From DATFCK01 sp963728975 (lineage in GTDB: Bacteria > Verrucomicrobiota > Verrucomicrobiia > Chthoniobacterales > UBA10450), in assembly GCA_963728975.1 (NCBI GenBank), contig CAVSMF010000001.1, forward strand, positions 806,001 through 870,000: a stretch of 64,000 nt of DNA. The letters run 5' to 3'. Both the position numbers and the translations under genes were made by a program. Below the pieces are notes generated by a model. The model was given only the letters and a program-made list of their open reading frames with translations. It did no database searches and was not told the DNA's origin. Positions 1 to 7,141 of this stretch are shown piece by piece. How positions within the stretch are numbered: position 1 is the first letter of the stretch; each line of letters opens with the position of its first letter.

Positions 1-458
1 TCTATCCGACCGGCGGGGGCACGGGCCTGATCGGGATGTGGAAGGCGTTCGAGGAAATGGAAACGCTCGGCTGGATCGGCAAAAAACGTCCCCGGATGTT
101 TTCGGTTCAGGCCACCGGCTGCGCTCCGATCGTGCGCGCTTTTGAGTCGGGCGCCGCCAGCGCCGCCGAGTTTCCCGATGCCCATACCTTTGCCTCCGGT
201 CTGCGTGTACCCAAAGCGATCGGCGACTTTCTTATTTTGGACATTCTTCGTCGATCCAACGGCGGGGCCATCGCGGTGGACGATCAGGCGATGAGAGAGG
301 CGGTTGGGCAGGTCGGAGCGGCCGAGGGTCTTTTCGTCTGTCCGGAGGGCGCCGCTTGTTTTGCCGCCCTCAAGCCTCTTAGCCAAAGCGGTAAGATTGG
401 GCCTGGGGAAAAGACCGTGATTTTCAATACCGGTTCGGGGATCAAATATCTGGATTAA
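1..458 (+). CDS. thrC: Threonine synthase, C-terminal part (5' end outside window)
   Basis: This is the last 150 or so residues of threonine synthase, the PLP enzyme that turns O-phosphohomoserine into threonine. The reading frame is open from the window edge, with codons starting at base 3. It begins in the glycine-rich phosphate-binding loop of fold-type II PLP enzymes (YPTGGGTGLIGMW), followed by a GWIG segment. It ends with the FNTGSGIKY motif that is typical of the threonine synthase C-terminus. The start, the PLP lysine and any upstream partner genes lie outside the window. A different threonine-synthase-like PLP lyase is possible but less likely given the C-terminal motif. No terminator is visible directly after the stop. 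A cloverleaf-like repeat begins there instead. Confidence 0.85.
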   Translation, partial: YPTGGGTGLIGMWKAFEEMETLGWIGKKRPRMFSVQATGCAPIVRAFESGAASAAEFPDAHTFASGLRVPKAIGDFLILDILRRSNGGAIAVDDQAMREAVGQVGAAEGLFVCPEGAACFAALKPLSQSGKIGPGEKTVIFNTGSGIKYLD

Positions 459-572
459 GGGTAGCGCACGCATCCTGCGTGCAGCGAAGAGCATCCTGCT
501 CTTCGCAGAAAAATTGCCACGGTGGCGTTCGGCAAGATGCCGAACGCTGCAGGCAGGATGCGTGCGCTACCC
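459..572. repeat. Cloverleaf-like palindromic intergenic element
   Basis: Near-perfect 20-bp terminal inverted repeats (459-478 and 553-572, starting gggtagcgca) enclose two further perfect hairpins. One is at 484-506 (gcgaagagca, 3-nt loop, tgctcttcgc). The other is at 525-547 (gcgttcggca, 3-nt loop, tgccgaacgc). A small gccac/gtggc palindrome lies between them. The whole folds as a three-way or cloverleaf structure immediately after the threonine synthase stop codon. It has no coding potential and looks like a REP/MITE-type dispersed element. It may also act as a transcript 3' end, though there is no T-run. Confidence 0.75.
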
Positions 573-604
573 TTCGGCGGCGGAAAGCCGCTGCTACCCG
601 AGGA

Positions 605-1084
605 TCATTCTTCGCCGTCGAAATAGTCGAGCGGCTCCGATCGCATCAACCGGCGCTCGGGAGAACGGACCAGCCATTTCTTGCTGTCGGGATAATAAGC
701 CGATTCACCGATCGGGTTGTCGGCAATGATATAGACGATCAAATCTTCGGAACCTGTATTACGGAGCTGGTGCGGTTCGTCCGGGCCGAAAATAAACGCG
801 TCCCCGGCCTCGATCGGAGTTGTGCCGTCCTTATGGCGAACGACGCCCTTGCCGGAAATGACGTGGTACATTTCCCATTGGGCGCTGTGCTGATGATACG
901 GATAGGGAATTTGCCCCGGTTCCAGCCGCATGATCTCCAAATCGAACGGATGCCGCTCAGACAGATCGGTGGAAAGTTCCTTTCTTCCCAAAGCGATGGA
1001 AACGCATTTGCCGGCGCAGGCAAACTTCCCTTTGGGAGAGGTCCAGGTTTCTTCCTCGATATCTTTGATGTTGATCTTACGCAT
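605..1084 (-). CDS. Cupin-domain protein
   Basis: A 159-residue single-domain cupin. Cupin motif 1 appears as YHQHSAQWEMYHVISGKG around residues 62-80. The paired motif 2 appears as GDAFIFGPDEPHQLRNTG around residues 94-112, with His/Glu metal ligands in the usual places. The N-terminus (the INIKDIEEE segment) has no signal peptide, so a cytoplasmic location is expected. Cupins of this kind bind a divalent metal and act as small isomerases, dioxygenases or ligand sensors. The substrate cannot be read from sequence. The ATG lies just after an aggaaag-like Shine-Dalgarno on the minus strand. A small membrane-protein gene lies directly upstream on the same strand and may share its transcript. 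Confidence 0.75.
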   Translation of the reverse strand: MRKINIKDIEEETWTSPKGKFACAGKCVSIALGRKELSTDLSERHPFDLEIMRLEPGQIPYPYHQHSAQWEMYHVISGKGVVRHKDGTTPIEAGDAFIFGPDEPHQLRNTGSEDLIVYIIADNPIGESAYYPDSKKWLVRSPERRLMRSEPLDYFDGEE

Positions 1085-1113
1085 AACTATTTGCCGGAGG
1101 ACTTTCCTTGAAT

Positions 1114-1527
1114 CTACAAAGAGAGCAGATAAACCGCGGCGGCTGCCGCCATAAAATATGGAATTAGCACCGCCGCTCCGGCGTATTCCCTGGCCAGGCG
1201 CTGGCCGAGGAACAGGGCGGTTATCGTGGCGATGGAAACCAGGGCCCCCAAAAAAGCAACGGTGGTAACGCGATTAACCAGGAGAACCACACAACCAATC
1301 CCGCTGAGCAACCCGGAGAAAATCTCGAGGAGAGTGAGTAGAAACAACAGAACAGGGACGGTTCCGGCCAGCGGGCTCTTGGCAAAGTGGCCCGTTAACC
1401 ACTCCAGGTTGCCTCGCCAGTTCACCAGCTTGTCGATACCGGACTGGAGAAAAGTGATTCCGAGAATCAGGGAAAAGAAAATCTGGAGGAAGAAAATCGC
1501 GCCGGCCGAGTTATGCAGGGCTGACAT
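1114..1527 (-). CDS. DoxX/MauE-like small integral membrane protein
   Basis: This 137-residue protein has four predicted transmembrane helices (approximately residues 10-28, 57-78, 83-105 and 115-136). An early loop reads FLQSGIDKLVNWRGN, resembling the helix-1/loop pattern (G.DKL, then W) of DoxX and MauE-type proteins. DoxX-family proteins are associated with thiol or quinone redox chemistry in membranes, but no catalytic residue can be pointed to here. It lies 29 bp upstream of the cupin gene on the same strand, so the two probably form one unit. The family assignment rests on topology and the short motif only. Confidence 0.55.
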   Translation of the reverse strand: MSALHNSAGAIFFLQIFFSLILGITFLQSGIDKLVNWRGNLEWLTGHFAKSPLAGTVPVLLFLLTLLEIFSGLLSGIGCVVLLVNRVTTVAFLGALVSIATITALFLGQRLAREYAGAAVLIPYFMAAAAAVYLLSL

Positions 1528-1586
1528 GGAGCCGAGTCTAAAGGCAGTTTGCGTTTAAGGGGAAGCGGGAAAGGGCGCTTTTTTAT

Positions 1587-1679
1587 GTCATTCCGGGCGA
1601 AGTCGAGGAATCTCTCACTCTTCGCTTCGATGGGCGGTCAAAGGAGATAATGAGATGCCTCGACTGCGCTCGACATGAC
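1587..1679. repeat. Dispersed GTCATTCC-type inverted repeat, copy 1
   Basis: The left arm begins gtcattccgggcgaagtcg and the right arm ends cgactgcgctcgacatgac, forming an imperfect long hairpin in the gap between the divergent genes at 1527 and 1803. The same element recurs at 2530, 4001, 44085-44158, 49955 and 51506. It is non-coding, and no open frame through it looks like a gene. The rest of the 1528-1802 gap shows nothing else recognisable. Confidence 0.65.
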
Positions 1680-1802
1680 AAATGCTATGGCGCTATGCGA
1701 ATACGAGGGCGGTGCCTACAGGCGGATGCCCGGGCTCGCTCGGTTCAAGGATTTATTGCATTTTCCAGGCAAAGCGGGATATCCAGTTTATTTTGAGCAG
1801 CC

Positions 1803-2522
1803 GTGGCCAGCGAAAGCATCAATCCGGATCCGGCGAAGGAGGCGGCAGTCCCGACCTTAGAACCCATTTACGATCCCGGTTACGTCAACGCCATGTCCCA
1901 TTTTTATCGGGGCGAGTTGCACCGGATCATGGTCTGGCGGCAACGGCTCGATGTCACCACCAATTGGGCCATCACCAGCAGCACCGCCATCATCACCATC
2001 GCGTTCTCCAGCCGCGAAGTGCCGCATATCATTTTCTTCTTTAATCTTGTCGTCGTCACCATCCTGCTCTGGATTGAGGCGCGGCGTTACCGGTTTTATG
2101 ACGCGTTTCGGGCGCGCGTCCGAATGTTGGAGGCGCACTTTCTCGCTCCCATCGTGACCCAAAGCCGCGGGTTGCTCGAGGGCGAATGGAAAAAGCTGGT
2201 GGGGGAAGATCTGATCCTTCCCTGTTTCAAGATTAGCAAGCTTGAAGCAGTCGGGCGCCGCCTCAAACGCAATTATGCCTTCATCTTTTTCCTCATCCTC
2301 CTGGCCTGGGTGACCAAGATTTTTCTGCACGCTCCCCATGCCATGGAAGGTCTGCCCGATTTTTACCACGCTCTTCAGGTGGGTCATATTCCCTCCTGGG
2401 TGGTGGCTATCCCCTTCATCGGCACTTTCGCCGCCGTGGTTGGTCTGACCGTTTACGTGAGTAAGCACACCTCCGGAGAAATTTCAGAATTTGGCACCCA
2501 CCGGTCGTTATGGCCGATTTGA
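1803..2522 (+). CDS. DUF2270-type predicted integral membrane protein
   Basis: A 239-residue protein starting at GTG. Near residue 31 it has an HFYRGELHR..VWRQRLD..TNWAI segment that I recognise as characteristic of DUF2270 proteins. Two hydrophobic hairpins follow: approximately residues 57-93, with an aromatic-rich AFSSREVPHI turn, and approximately residues 155-225. A soluble, charged region (RRYRFYDAFRARVRMLE) lies between them. The function of the family is unknown. No operon partner is obvious: it is divergent from the DoxX-like gene and is followed by a repeat and then mazG. The GTG start is chosen because the family-like core begins shortly after and no ATG lies upstream in frame. Confidence 0.7.
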   Translation: MASESINPDPAKEAAVPTLEPIYDPGYVNAMSHFYRGELHRIMVWRQRLDVTTNWAITSSTAIITIAFSSREVPHIIFFFNLVVVTILLWIEARRYRFYDAFRARVRMLEAHFLAPIVTQSRGLLEGEWKKLVGEDLILPCFKISKLEAVGRRLKRNYAFIFFLILLAWVTKIFLHAPHAMEGLPDFYHALQVGHIPSWVVAIPFIGTFAAVVGLTVYVSKHTSGEISEFGTHRSLWPI

Positions 2523-2529
2523 GCCAGTT

Positions 2530-2621
2530 GTCATTCCGAGCCAAGCCGAGGAATCCCGTGAATCCGCTGGAAGATAACACGACGGGATTCTTCGACTTCG
2601 CTACGCTCCGCTCAGAATGAC
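2530..2621. repeat. Dispersed GTCATTCC-type inverted repeat, copy 2
   Basis: The left arm begins gtcattccgagccaagccg and the right arm ends acgctccgctcagaatgac, with a smaller internal atcccgt/acgggat inner pairing. The right arm runs into the mazG start: the ATG at 2617 is part of the repeat's terminal agaatgac. Confidence 0.75.
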
Positions 2622-3399
2622 GGCATTTCAGAAACTCTGCGATATCGTCGCTCGATTACGCGCCCCGGGCGGCTGCCCCTGGGACCGGGAGCAAACGCAC
2701 GAATCGCTGCTGCCCCAGCTGATCGAGGAAACCTACGAGCTTGCCGGCGCCGTCCGGGCCAAGGATTTACCGAACTTTCGCGAAGAACTCGGCGACCTCC
2801 TCCTGCACATCGTCATGCAGGCCGAGATCGCCCGGGAAGCCGGCAGCTTCGACATCAACAGCGTAGCGGAAGAAATTTCGGAAAAATTGATCCGCCGGCA
2901 TCCGCATGTCTTTGGCCAAAGCAACGCCCGCGATACCGGAGCGGTATTGAAACAGTGGGAGGCAATCAAACGCGAGGAGAAGGGAGACTCCCATTATCTT
3001 AAAAATCTGCCCGATGCCCTGCCGGCATTGGTCCGGGCTCAGAAAGCACAAAAGAAAGTTGGGCGAGTCAACTTTGACTGGAAAAACCTCGAAGACGTGA
3101 TCGCGAAGGTGAAGGAAGAGCTTGCCGAAACCACAGCGGCCATCGAGGAATCCCGGGCAGGCAACTCCGGCCACAGGATCGAGGAGGAAATCGGCGATCT
3201 GCTTTTTGCCGTCGTAAATCTTGCTCGCAAATGCGAAATCGACGCCGAAAGCGCGCTCCAAAAAGCGACCGATAAATTTCGCGACCGGTTCAACCGACTG
3301 GAGGACGAGCTGCGGGCCCAGGGGAAAAAGCTTGGAGAAGTTGAGCTCGCGGAGCTGGATGCGATTTGGAACAAGGTGAAAATGACGGAGCCGGAATGA
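2617..3399 (+). CDS. mazG: Nucleoside triphosphate pyrophosphohydrolase MazG
   Basis: MazG hydrolyses nucleoside triphosphates to monophosphates and pyrophosphate, cleaning the nucleotide pool and affecting (p)ppGpp in some bacteria. The 260-residue length fits full MazG with two MazG folds. The first starts with the diagnostic LRAPGGCPWDREQTHESL and continues with the metal-binding EE..EL and EELGDLLLH motifs. The second carries VKEELAE and EEIGDLLFAVVNLAR. The linker KAQKKVGRVNFDW is also typical. The ATG at 2617 gives the expected N-terminus but sits inside the right arm of a dispersed repeat, so no separate Shine-Dalgarno is evident. The next gene downstream is secG. Confidence 0.92.
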   Translation: MTAFQKLCDIVARLRAPGGCPWDREQTHESLLPQLIEETYELAGAVRAKDLPNFREELGDLLLHIVMQAEIAREAGSFDINSVAEEISEKLIRRHPHVFGQSNARDTGAVLKQWEAIKREEKGDSHYLKNLPDALPALVRAQKAQKKVGRVNFDWKNLEDVIAKVKEELAETTAAIEESRAGNSGHRIEEEIGDLLFAVVNLARKCEIDAESALQKATDKFRDRFNRLEDELRAQGKKLGEVELAELDAIWNKVKMTEPE

Positions 3400-3481
3400 C
3401 GAATGTCAAAGCAATTGCGAAATCGGAATGACCGCGCGGTTTAGCGGCCTTCTCTTTCCTGGGCATTCGACATTCGTCATT
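3395..3481. repeat. Inverted repeat between mazG and secG
   Basis: Perfect 13-bp arms (aatgacgaatgtc at 3395-3407, gacattcgtcatt at 3469-3481) span the mazG stop and the secG leader. They could form a long-range hairpin with a 61-nt loop. There is no T-run, so this is more likely a repeat element or leader structure than an intrinsic terminator. Confidence 0.5.
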
Positions 3482-3504
3482 TGTTTGGCATATTCCGAGT
3501 CCCC

Positions 3505-3936
3505 ATGTCGATCCTGATCAATTTATTGCTGGGAATCTGGACCGCCGTCGCCCTGTTGATGATGCTCGTAATTCTGATGCAGCGCCCAAAGAGCGAAGGC
3601 CTGGGCGCGGCATTTGGCGGCGGGGTGACAGAGAATATTTTCGGGGCCCAGACGACCAATGTGCTGGTCAAATTTACCACCTGGCTGGCCGGAATCTTTT
3701 TTGTCATCACCTTCGCGCTCTCGGTTCTTTATGCCCACAAAAGCATGCGAGAGAGTTCGCTGAGCCGTGAGCTAAAAAAGGCCGCCGGGGCCGCGGCGCC
3801 GTCGGTTGCGCCCAAGAATGCGCCTGTGGCGTCATCGGCAGCAGCCGCGCCGGCAAAACCGGCAGCCACCGCGGCCGCGGTATCGCCCGCTCCAGCCAAG
3901 CCGGCTTCGCCGACGGCATCGCCTGTAGGGGAATAG
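3505..3936 (+). CDS. secG: Preprotein translocase subunit SecG with Ala/Pro-rich tail
   Basis: SecG is the small auxiliary subunit of the SecYEG translocon in the inner membrane. The sequence shows the expected two transmembrane helices (approximately residues 2-24 and 50-72). Between them is the conserved cytoplasmic loop with MQRPKSEGLGAAFGGG. The ATG at 3505 is preferred; a TTG 24 bp upstream is possible but lies in the inverted repeat. From about residue 90 the protein carries a roughly 55-residue low-complexity tail rich in Ala, Pro and Lys. Typical SecG proteins of about 75-110 residues lack or shorten this tail. Such tails occur in some other phyla but have no assigned role. Confidence 0.85.
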   Translation: MSILINLLLGIWTAVALLMMLVILMQRPKSEGLGAAFGGGVTENIFGAQTTNVLVKFTTWLAGIFFVITFALSVLYAHKSMRESSLSRELKKAAGAAAPSVAPKNAPVASSAAAAPAKPAATAAAVSPAPAKPASPTASPVGE

Positions 3937-4000
3937 GGAGCGTCGGCTCTCGGGTGCCGAGGAAGCGAGACGCGGTACCATTTACCGCTTTCTTTTGCTC

Positions 4001-4172
4001 GTCATCCTGAGCGTAGCGAAGGATCGGGTGTCACGGCCTCATCAAATTACCCCCGGCTCCCGATTCTTCACTTCGCTCAGAATGACTGCTAATACGCCTT
4101 ATGATCCTCGCGGATCTGTTCAAGCCATTTTCTGGTCAACCTGAGCGGGCCAAAGCGGAGTCGAAGGATCGG
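4001..4172. repeat. Dispersed GTCATCC-type repeat, copy 3, with a solo arm
   Basis: A complete element runs 4001-4086: the left arm starts gtcatcctgagcgtagcg and the right arm ends cacttcgctcagaatgac. A degenerate solo left arm (gtcaacctgagcgg and onward) follows at about 4135-4172. This fills most of the gap between secG and the fluoride riboswitch. No gene is visible in 3937-4247. Confidence 0.65.
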
Positions 4173-4247
4173 AACCGAGACGTTAAACGCATACGACCGT
4201 TGCCCCAACTTGTTGCACTCCTATTTTTTTTCGGATATGATTGCGGC

Positions 4248-4310
4248 GGCAATGGAGTTTGCCTTTCCCACCCGAAGCGGGAAGAATCGCATGAGCTAAT
4301 GACTCCTACT
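4248..4310 (+). promoter_or_regulatory. Fluoride riboswitch (crcB motif)
   Basis: The conserved halves of the crcB RNA motif are present: ggcaatggagtttgcc at the 5' side (4248-4263) and gctaatgactcctac at the 3' side (4295-4309). A short cccgaagcggg stem-loop lies in between. The motif lies 41 bp upstream of a crcB/fluC gene, exactly where this riboswitch is normally found. A following tccgcg/cgcgga stem (4313-4330) just before the caggaa ribosome-binding site could be the expression platform, suggesting translational control. Fluoride binding is expected to turn the operon on. Confidence 0.9.
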
Positions 4311-4350
4311 GATTCCGCGCTGGATCGCGGATAACAGCAGGAACGTTTTT

Positions 4351-4740
4351 ATGCTCAATTATTGTTTCGTAATGCTGGGCGGTGCGCTTGGAACGGGCGC
4401 GCGTTTCTGGCTGTCAGGATTTGTTGGGCAACGGATTGGGGAATTTTTTCCGCTCGGCACCCTGGCGGTCAACGTCAGCGGCTCGTTCCTCATCGGATTT
4501 TTTGCCGCCATTACCGATCCGCAGGGCACCTTCCTGGTCCCCTACCGTTTCCGTGAATTTTTCATGATCGGAATCTGCGGCGGTTACACTACTTTTTCCT
4601 CGTTTAGTCTGCAGACCATGGATCTGGTCCGGGACGGCGACTGGCTCAGAGCGGGCCTGAATGTGCTACTCTCTGTTACCTGCTGTCTGATTGCGGTCTG
4701 GCTGGGCCGAATTCTAGCCCTCTCGTTGATGCCGAAATAA
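4351..4740 (+). CDS. crcB: Fluoride channel/exporter CrcB (FluC)
   Basis: Fluc-family channels let fluoride leave the cell and act as dual-topology dimers in the inner membrane. The 129 residues form four hydrophobic helices and carry all the family hallmarks: GGALGTGARFW near residue 10, NVSGSFLIGF near residue 41, and GICGGYTTFSSFS around residues 74-86, with the TTFS polar track and central sodium-site region. The caggaa Shine-Dalgarno is 8 nt upstream of the ATG. A fluoride riboswitch sits in the leader, and a DUF190 gene follows 11 bp downstream. This gene arrangement makes the assignment very secure. Confidence 0.95.
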   Translation: MLNYCFVMLGGALGTGARFWLSGFVGQRIGEFFPLGTLAVNVSGSFLIGFFAAITDPQGTFLVPYRFREFFMIGICGGYTTFSSFSLQTMDLVRDGDWLRAGLNVLLSVTCCLIAVWLGRILALSLMPK

Positions 4741-4751
4741 GAAACCAATCC

Positions 4752-5096
4752 ATGCAAATTCCCGAAGACGCAGTGCTGTTAAGGATATTCATCGGCGAAA
4801 GCGACCGCTGGGAGCATCAGCCTCTCTACGAAGCGATCGTGAAAAAATCGAGGGAACTGCACCTGGCAGGCGCCACCGTGCTGCGCGGACCGATGGGATT
4901 CGGAAAATCGAGCCGGCTCCATACCGCCAAAATTTTGAGGCTCTCGATCGACCTGCCGATGGTGATCGAAATCGTCGACAGCGAAGAGAAAGTAAACGAA
5001 TTCCTGCCTGTGCTCGACGTAATGATGGGCGGTGGGTTGGTCACACTCGAGAAAGTGAAAGTGATTCGCTACCGCGAGCAGAAGGCAGATGATTAG
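4752..5096 (+). CDS. DUF190 domain protein
   Basis: A 114-residue soluble protein of the DUF190 family, a PII-like fold often encoded beside or fused to CrcB. Recognisable parts are the N-terminal LLRIFIGESDRW, the central LAGATVLRGPMGFG (near residue 38) and the C-terminal LPVLDVMMGGGLVTLEKVKV. It lies 11 bp after crcB under the same fluoride riboswitch and ahead of a terminator, so it should be induced with the channel. Members are thought to modulate fluoride or other ion transport, but a biochemical role is not established. A full PII T-loop signature is not obvious. Confidence 0.88.
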   Translation: MQIPEDAVLLRIFIGESDRWEHQPLYEAIVKKSRELHLAGATVLRGPMGFGKSSRLHTAKILRLSIDLPMVIEIVDSEEKVNEFLPVLDVMMGGGLVTLEKVKVIRYREQKADD

Positions 5097-5099
5097 ACC

Positions 5100-5130
5100 C
5101 CAGGACGGGTTGATCGGTCCTGGTTGTTTT
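5100..5130 (+). terminator. Rho-independent terminator of the fluoride operon
   Basis: A 7-bp perfect stem (ccaggac at 5100-5106, gtcctgg at 5117-5123) with a 10-nt loop is followed directly by ttgtttt. It sits immediately after the DUF190 stop codon. The 5131-5375 gap beyond holds no gene. It serves as the upstream region of the porin. Confidence 0.75.
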
Positions 5131-5375
5131 GCCCTAACCGCCGGACGAAACGGGCGATAAAGAATTTCGGGCCTGGGAACCCGTCGCGGTTTGGCCGGGA
5201 AAAGATAGCTGCGTTTTCCGAAAACGATGTCACACAATCGTTTCTTTGCCGCCATCTAGTTGTAACAATCGACCTCTAGCTTGCCGACGTTTGCGGGGGC
5301 GAGCACCGGGGGTAGGACTCGGCCCAGCAAACTCGTCACAACAAGACCTCAACCCACAAGGAGAAACCATATTCA

Positions 5376-6969
5376 ATGAAGAGACATTTCTTACTGCGGT
5401 TTAGCGCTGCGCTTCCCATTTTAGCAGTCGCATTGCACCCGCTCGTTGCCCAGGCCCAGTCGGATTCCGACCGGCTAAAAAAACTCGAACAAGCAGTGGA
5501 ACAATTGCAGCAGCGCAATGCCCAGCTCGAGCAGGAGATCAAGAGCATGAAAAAAGAAACAGCGTTTGGGCCGGCCGCGCCGGCGGAAGGCCCGACCAAG
5601 AAACAGGTCGCCTACGATGGAAAAACTTACGTGGAAAAGAATGTTCCAGTCGAGAAATCGAGCGCAAGCAAATGGAAATTATCCACTCCCATCACCGAAC
5701 TCGAGCTCTATGGAGATGTGCGGGTGCGTTATGAATATCGTGGCGGTCGAACCGACGATGTTCCTGGAAGCCATGACGACTGGCAGGAGCGCGAGCGCGA
5801 ACGTTATCGGGCCCGAATTGGTTTACGCGGCACGCTCCTGGACGATTGGTACTTTGGAGTTCGCCTGGAAACCAGCTCCAATCCTCGCTCCACTAATGTC
5901 ACTTTCGGGGGCGATTCCAGCAGCGGCCCGTTTGCGAAAAATGACGATGGCATCTACCTCGGACAAGCTTACTTCGGCTACAAAGGCTTCCCCGATCTTA
6001 AGCTAACCGCCGGACGAATGCCCAACCCGATGGTGAATACCAGAATGGTATGGGACGACGATATCAACCCGGAAGGTCTGGCTGAGCAGTGGAAACATAC
6101 GTTTACTTTCGGCGGCGGCGGGGAGCCGGTCGAGTCTTACAGCAAAGATGGAAAAGCGGTCGCCGCTCCTGCACCTGCTTCGGATGCGATCAAGCTCGAC
6201 CTGTTCGCCAACTTCGGCCAATTCGTTTACGACGAGGCCAACCCGGAGAACCCGCTGGGGCCGCGTTCAACCACGGTCCAGCCGGGAGTTCAAATCGACC
6301 AGCGTACTCCGAACACCGATGCGTTCCTGTTGGCCTGGCAGGTCGGGGCGAAGGTTCAGTTCCCGAACACGGTCTACGCCGAGCTGGCGCCGACCCTTTA
6401 CAACTACACCGGCAACGGCGACTCCTTTAACATCCATTTTATTGGCGGCGACCCGACCCTGACCAATGGCGTTTCGTCGGCGACCAACCAGACCGGCATT
6501 AACAGCCTCTTCATTTTCGACGCGCCAGGACAAATCGGGTGGAAAATTAACAAGCTGCCCATGCGTGTTTTCGGAGATTTCGCGGTCAACCTGGAAGGCG
6601 ACGATCGGGCGGCGGCGGCATTCCACCCGGACAAGGGCGACCAACGCTATGCCTATCAGGTTGGATTCGGTGTCGGGCAGTTAAAGAAGAAGCACGACTG
6701 GGAAGTCAACGCCCTGTGGCAGCACACCGACCAGTACCTCGCTTGATCCCAATCTGGTCGATTCCGACATATTCGACAGTCGTGTGAACATGGAAGGCGT
6801 ATCGGTTAATGCCGCGTATGCCCTGAGTGATGCGGTCTCCGTAAAATTGACCTGGGCCTACGGTTGGCCTTCCGACAGCTCGTTGGGTACAGGCGGCAGC
6901 GGGGATATCGGAGTCAATCCGCTCGATCAATTTCAGCTTTTTCAGGCTGACCTGAGTGTGAAATTTTAG
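5376..6969 (+). CDS. Putative outer-membrane porin, interrupted by a one-base frameshift
   Basis: An exported beta-barrel protein. It has a signal peptide (residues 1-26, ending LVAQAQ), a short coiled coil (SDRLKKLEQAVEQLQQRN) and then a barrel with alternating aromatic strands such as ELYGDVRVRYEYR and LKLTAGRMPNP. It ends in KF, the terminal Phe expected for outer-membrane insertion. An aaggaga Shine-Dalgarno precedes the ATG. The first frame stops at 6746, but the protein clearly continues in the next frame through DPNLVDSD and NMEGVSVNAAY to the stop at 6969. One extra base at about 6738 explains this. I read it as one porin of the putative porin (Porin_5-like) type, either mutated or with a sequencing error. 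The substrate is unknown. Confidence 0.75.
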
Positions 6970-6995
6970 GCTGGTCAACAGGCGGTTAGGTTGAG

Positions 6996-7029
6996 AAAAG
7001 CCCGCCGGGTCACCCTCGGCGGGCTTTTT
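6996..7029 (+). terminator. Strong rho-independent terminator after the porin
   Basis: A 12-bp perfect stem (aaaagcccgccg at 6996-7007, cggcgggctttt at 7017-7028) with a 9-nt loop is followed by T residues. It lies 27 bp after the porin stop at 6969. This supports reading the frameshifted downstream frame as the true end of the porin gene. Confidence 0.92.
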
Positions 7030-7033
7030 CTTT

Positions 7034-7093
7034 GGAGGGCGGAGCTCCCGCGACGCCGTCTCCGAAGCGGGGCTCGCGGGAGCTCGCCCCTCC
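7034..7093. repeat. Second inverted repeat with terminator-like end
   Basis: Twenty-bp arms (7034-7053 starting ggagggcgga; 7074-7093 ending cgcccctcc) pair with only two mismatches across a 20-nt loop, then run into ttttt at 7093-7097. This GC-rich hairpin is directly behind the porin terminator. It could be a dispersed repeat that doubles as a back-up terminator. Confidence 0.6.
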
Positions 7094-7141
7094 TTTTTCG
7101 CCACGCAACTGTAACAATAGTTCGGTTGTAGAGACCCCTGT

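Noticed and set aside
479..1111. Plus-strand frame across the cloverleaf repeat and opposite the cupin gene
   Set aside because: It is antisense to a clear cupin gene and begins inside a repeat. Low complexity and Arg-rich.
4101..4334. 77-codon open frame ahead of crcB
   Set aside because: It runs through the fluoride riboswitch and a repeat arm and has no protein-like composition or ribosome-binding site.
5256..5280. Possible Pho box before the porin (gttgtaacaatcg)
   Set aside because: Only one half-site resembles the consensus and no 11-bp repeat follows.
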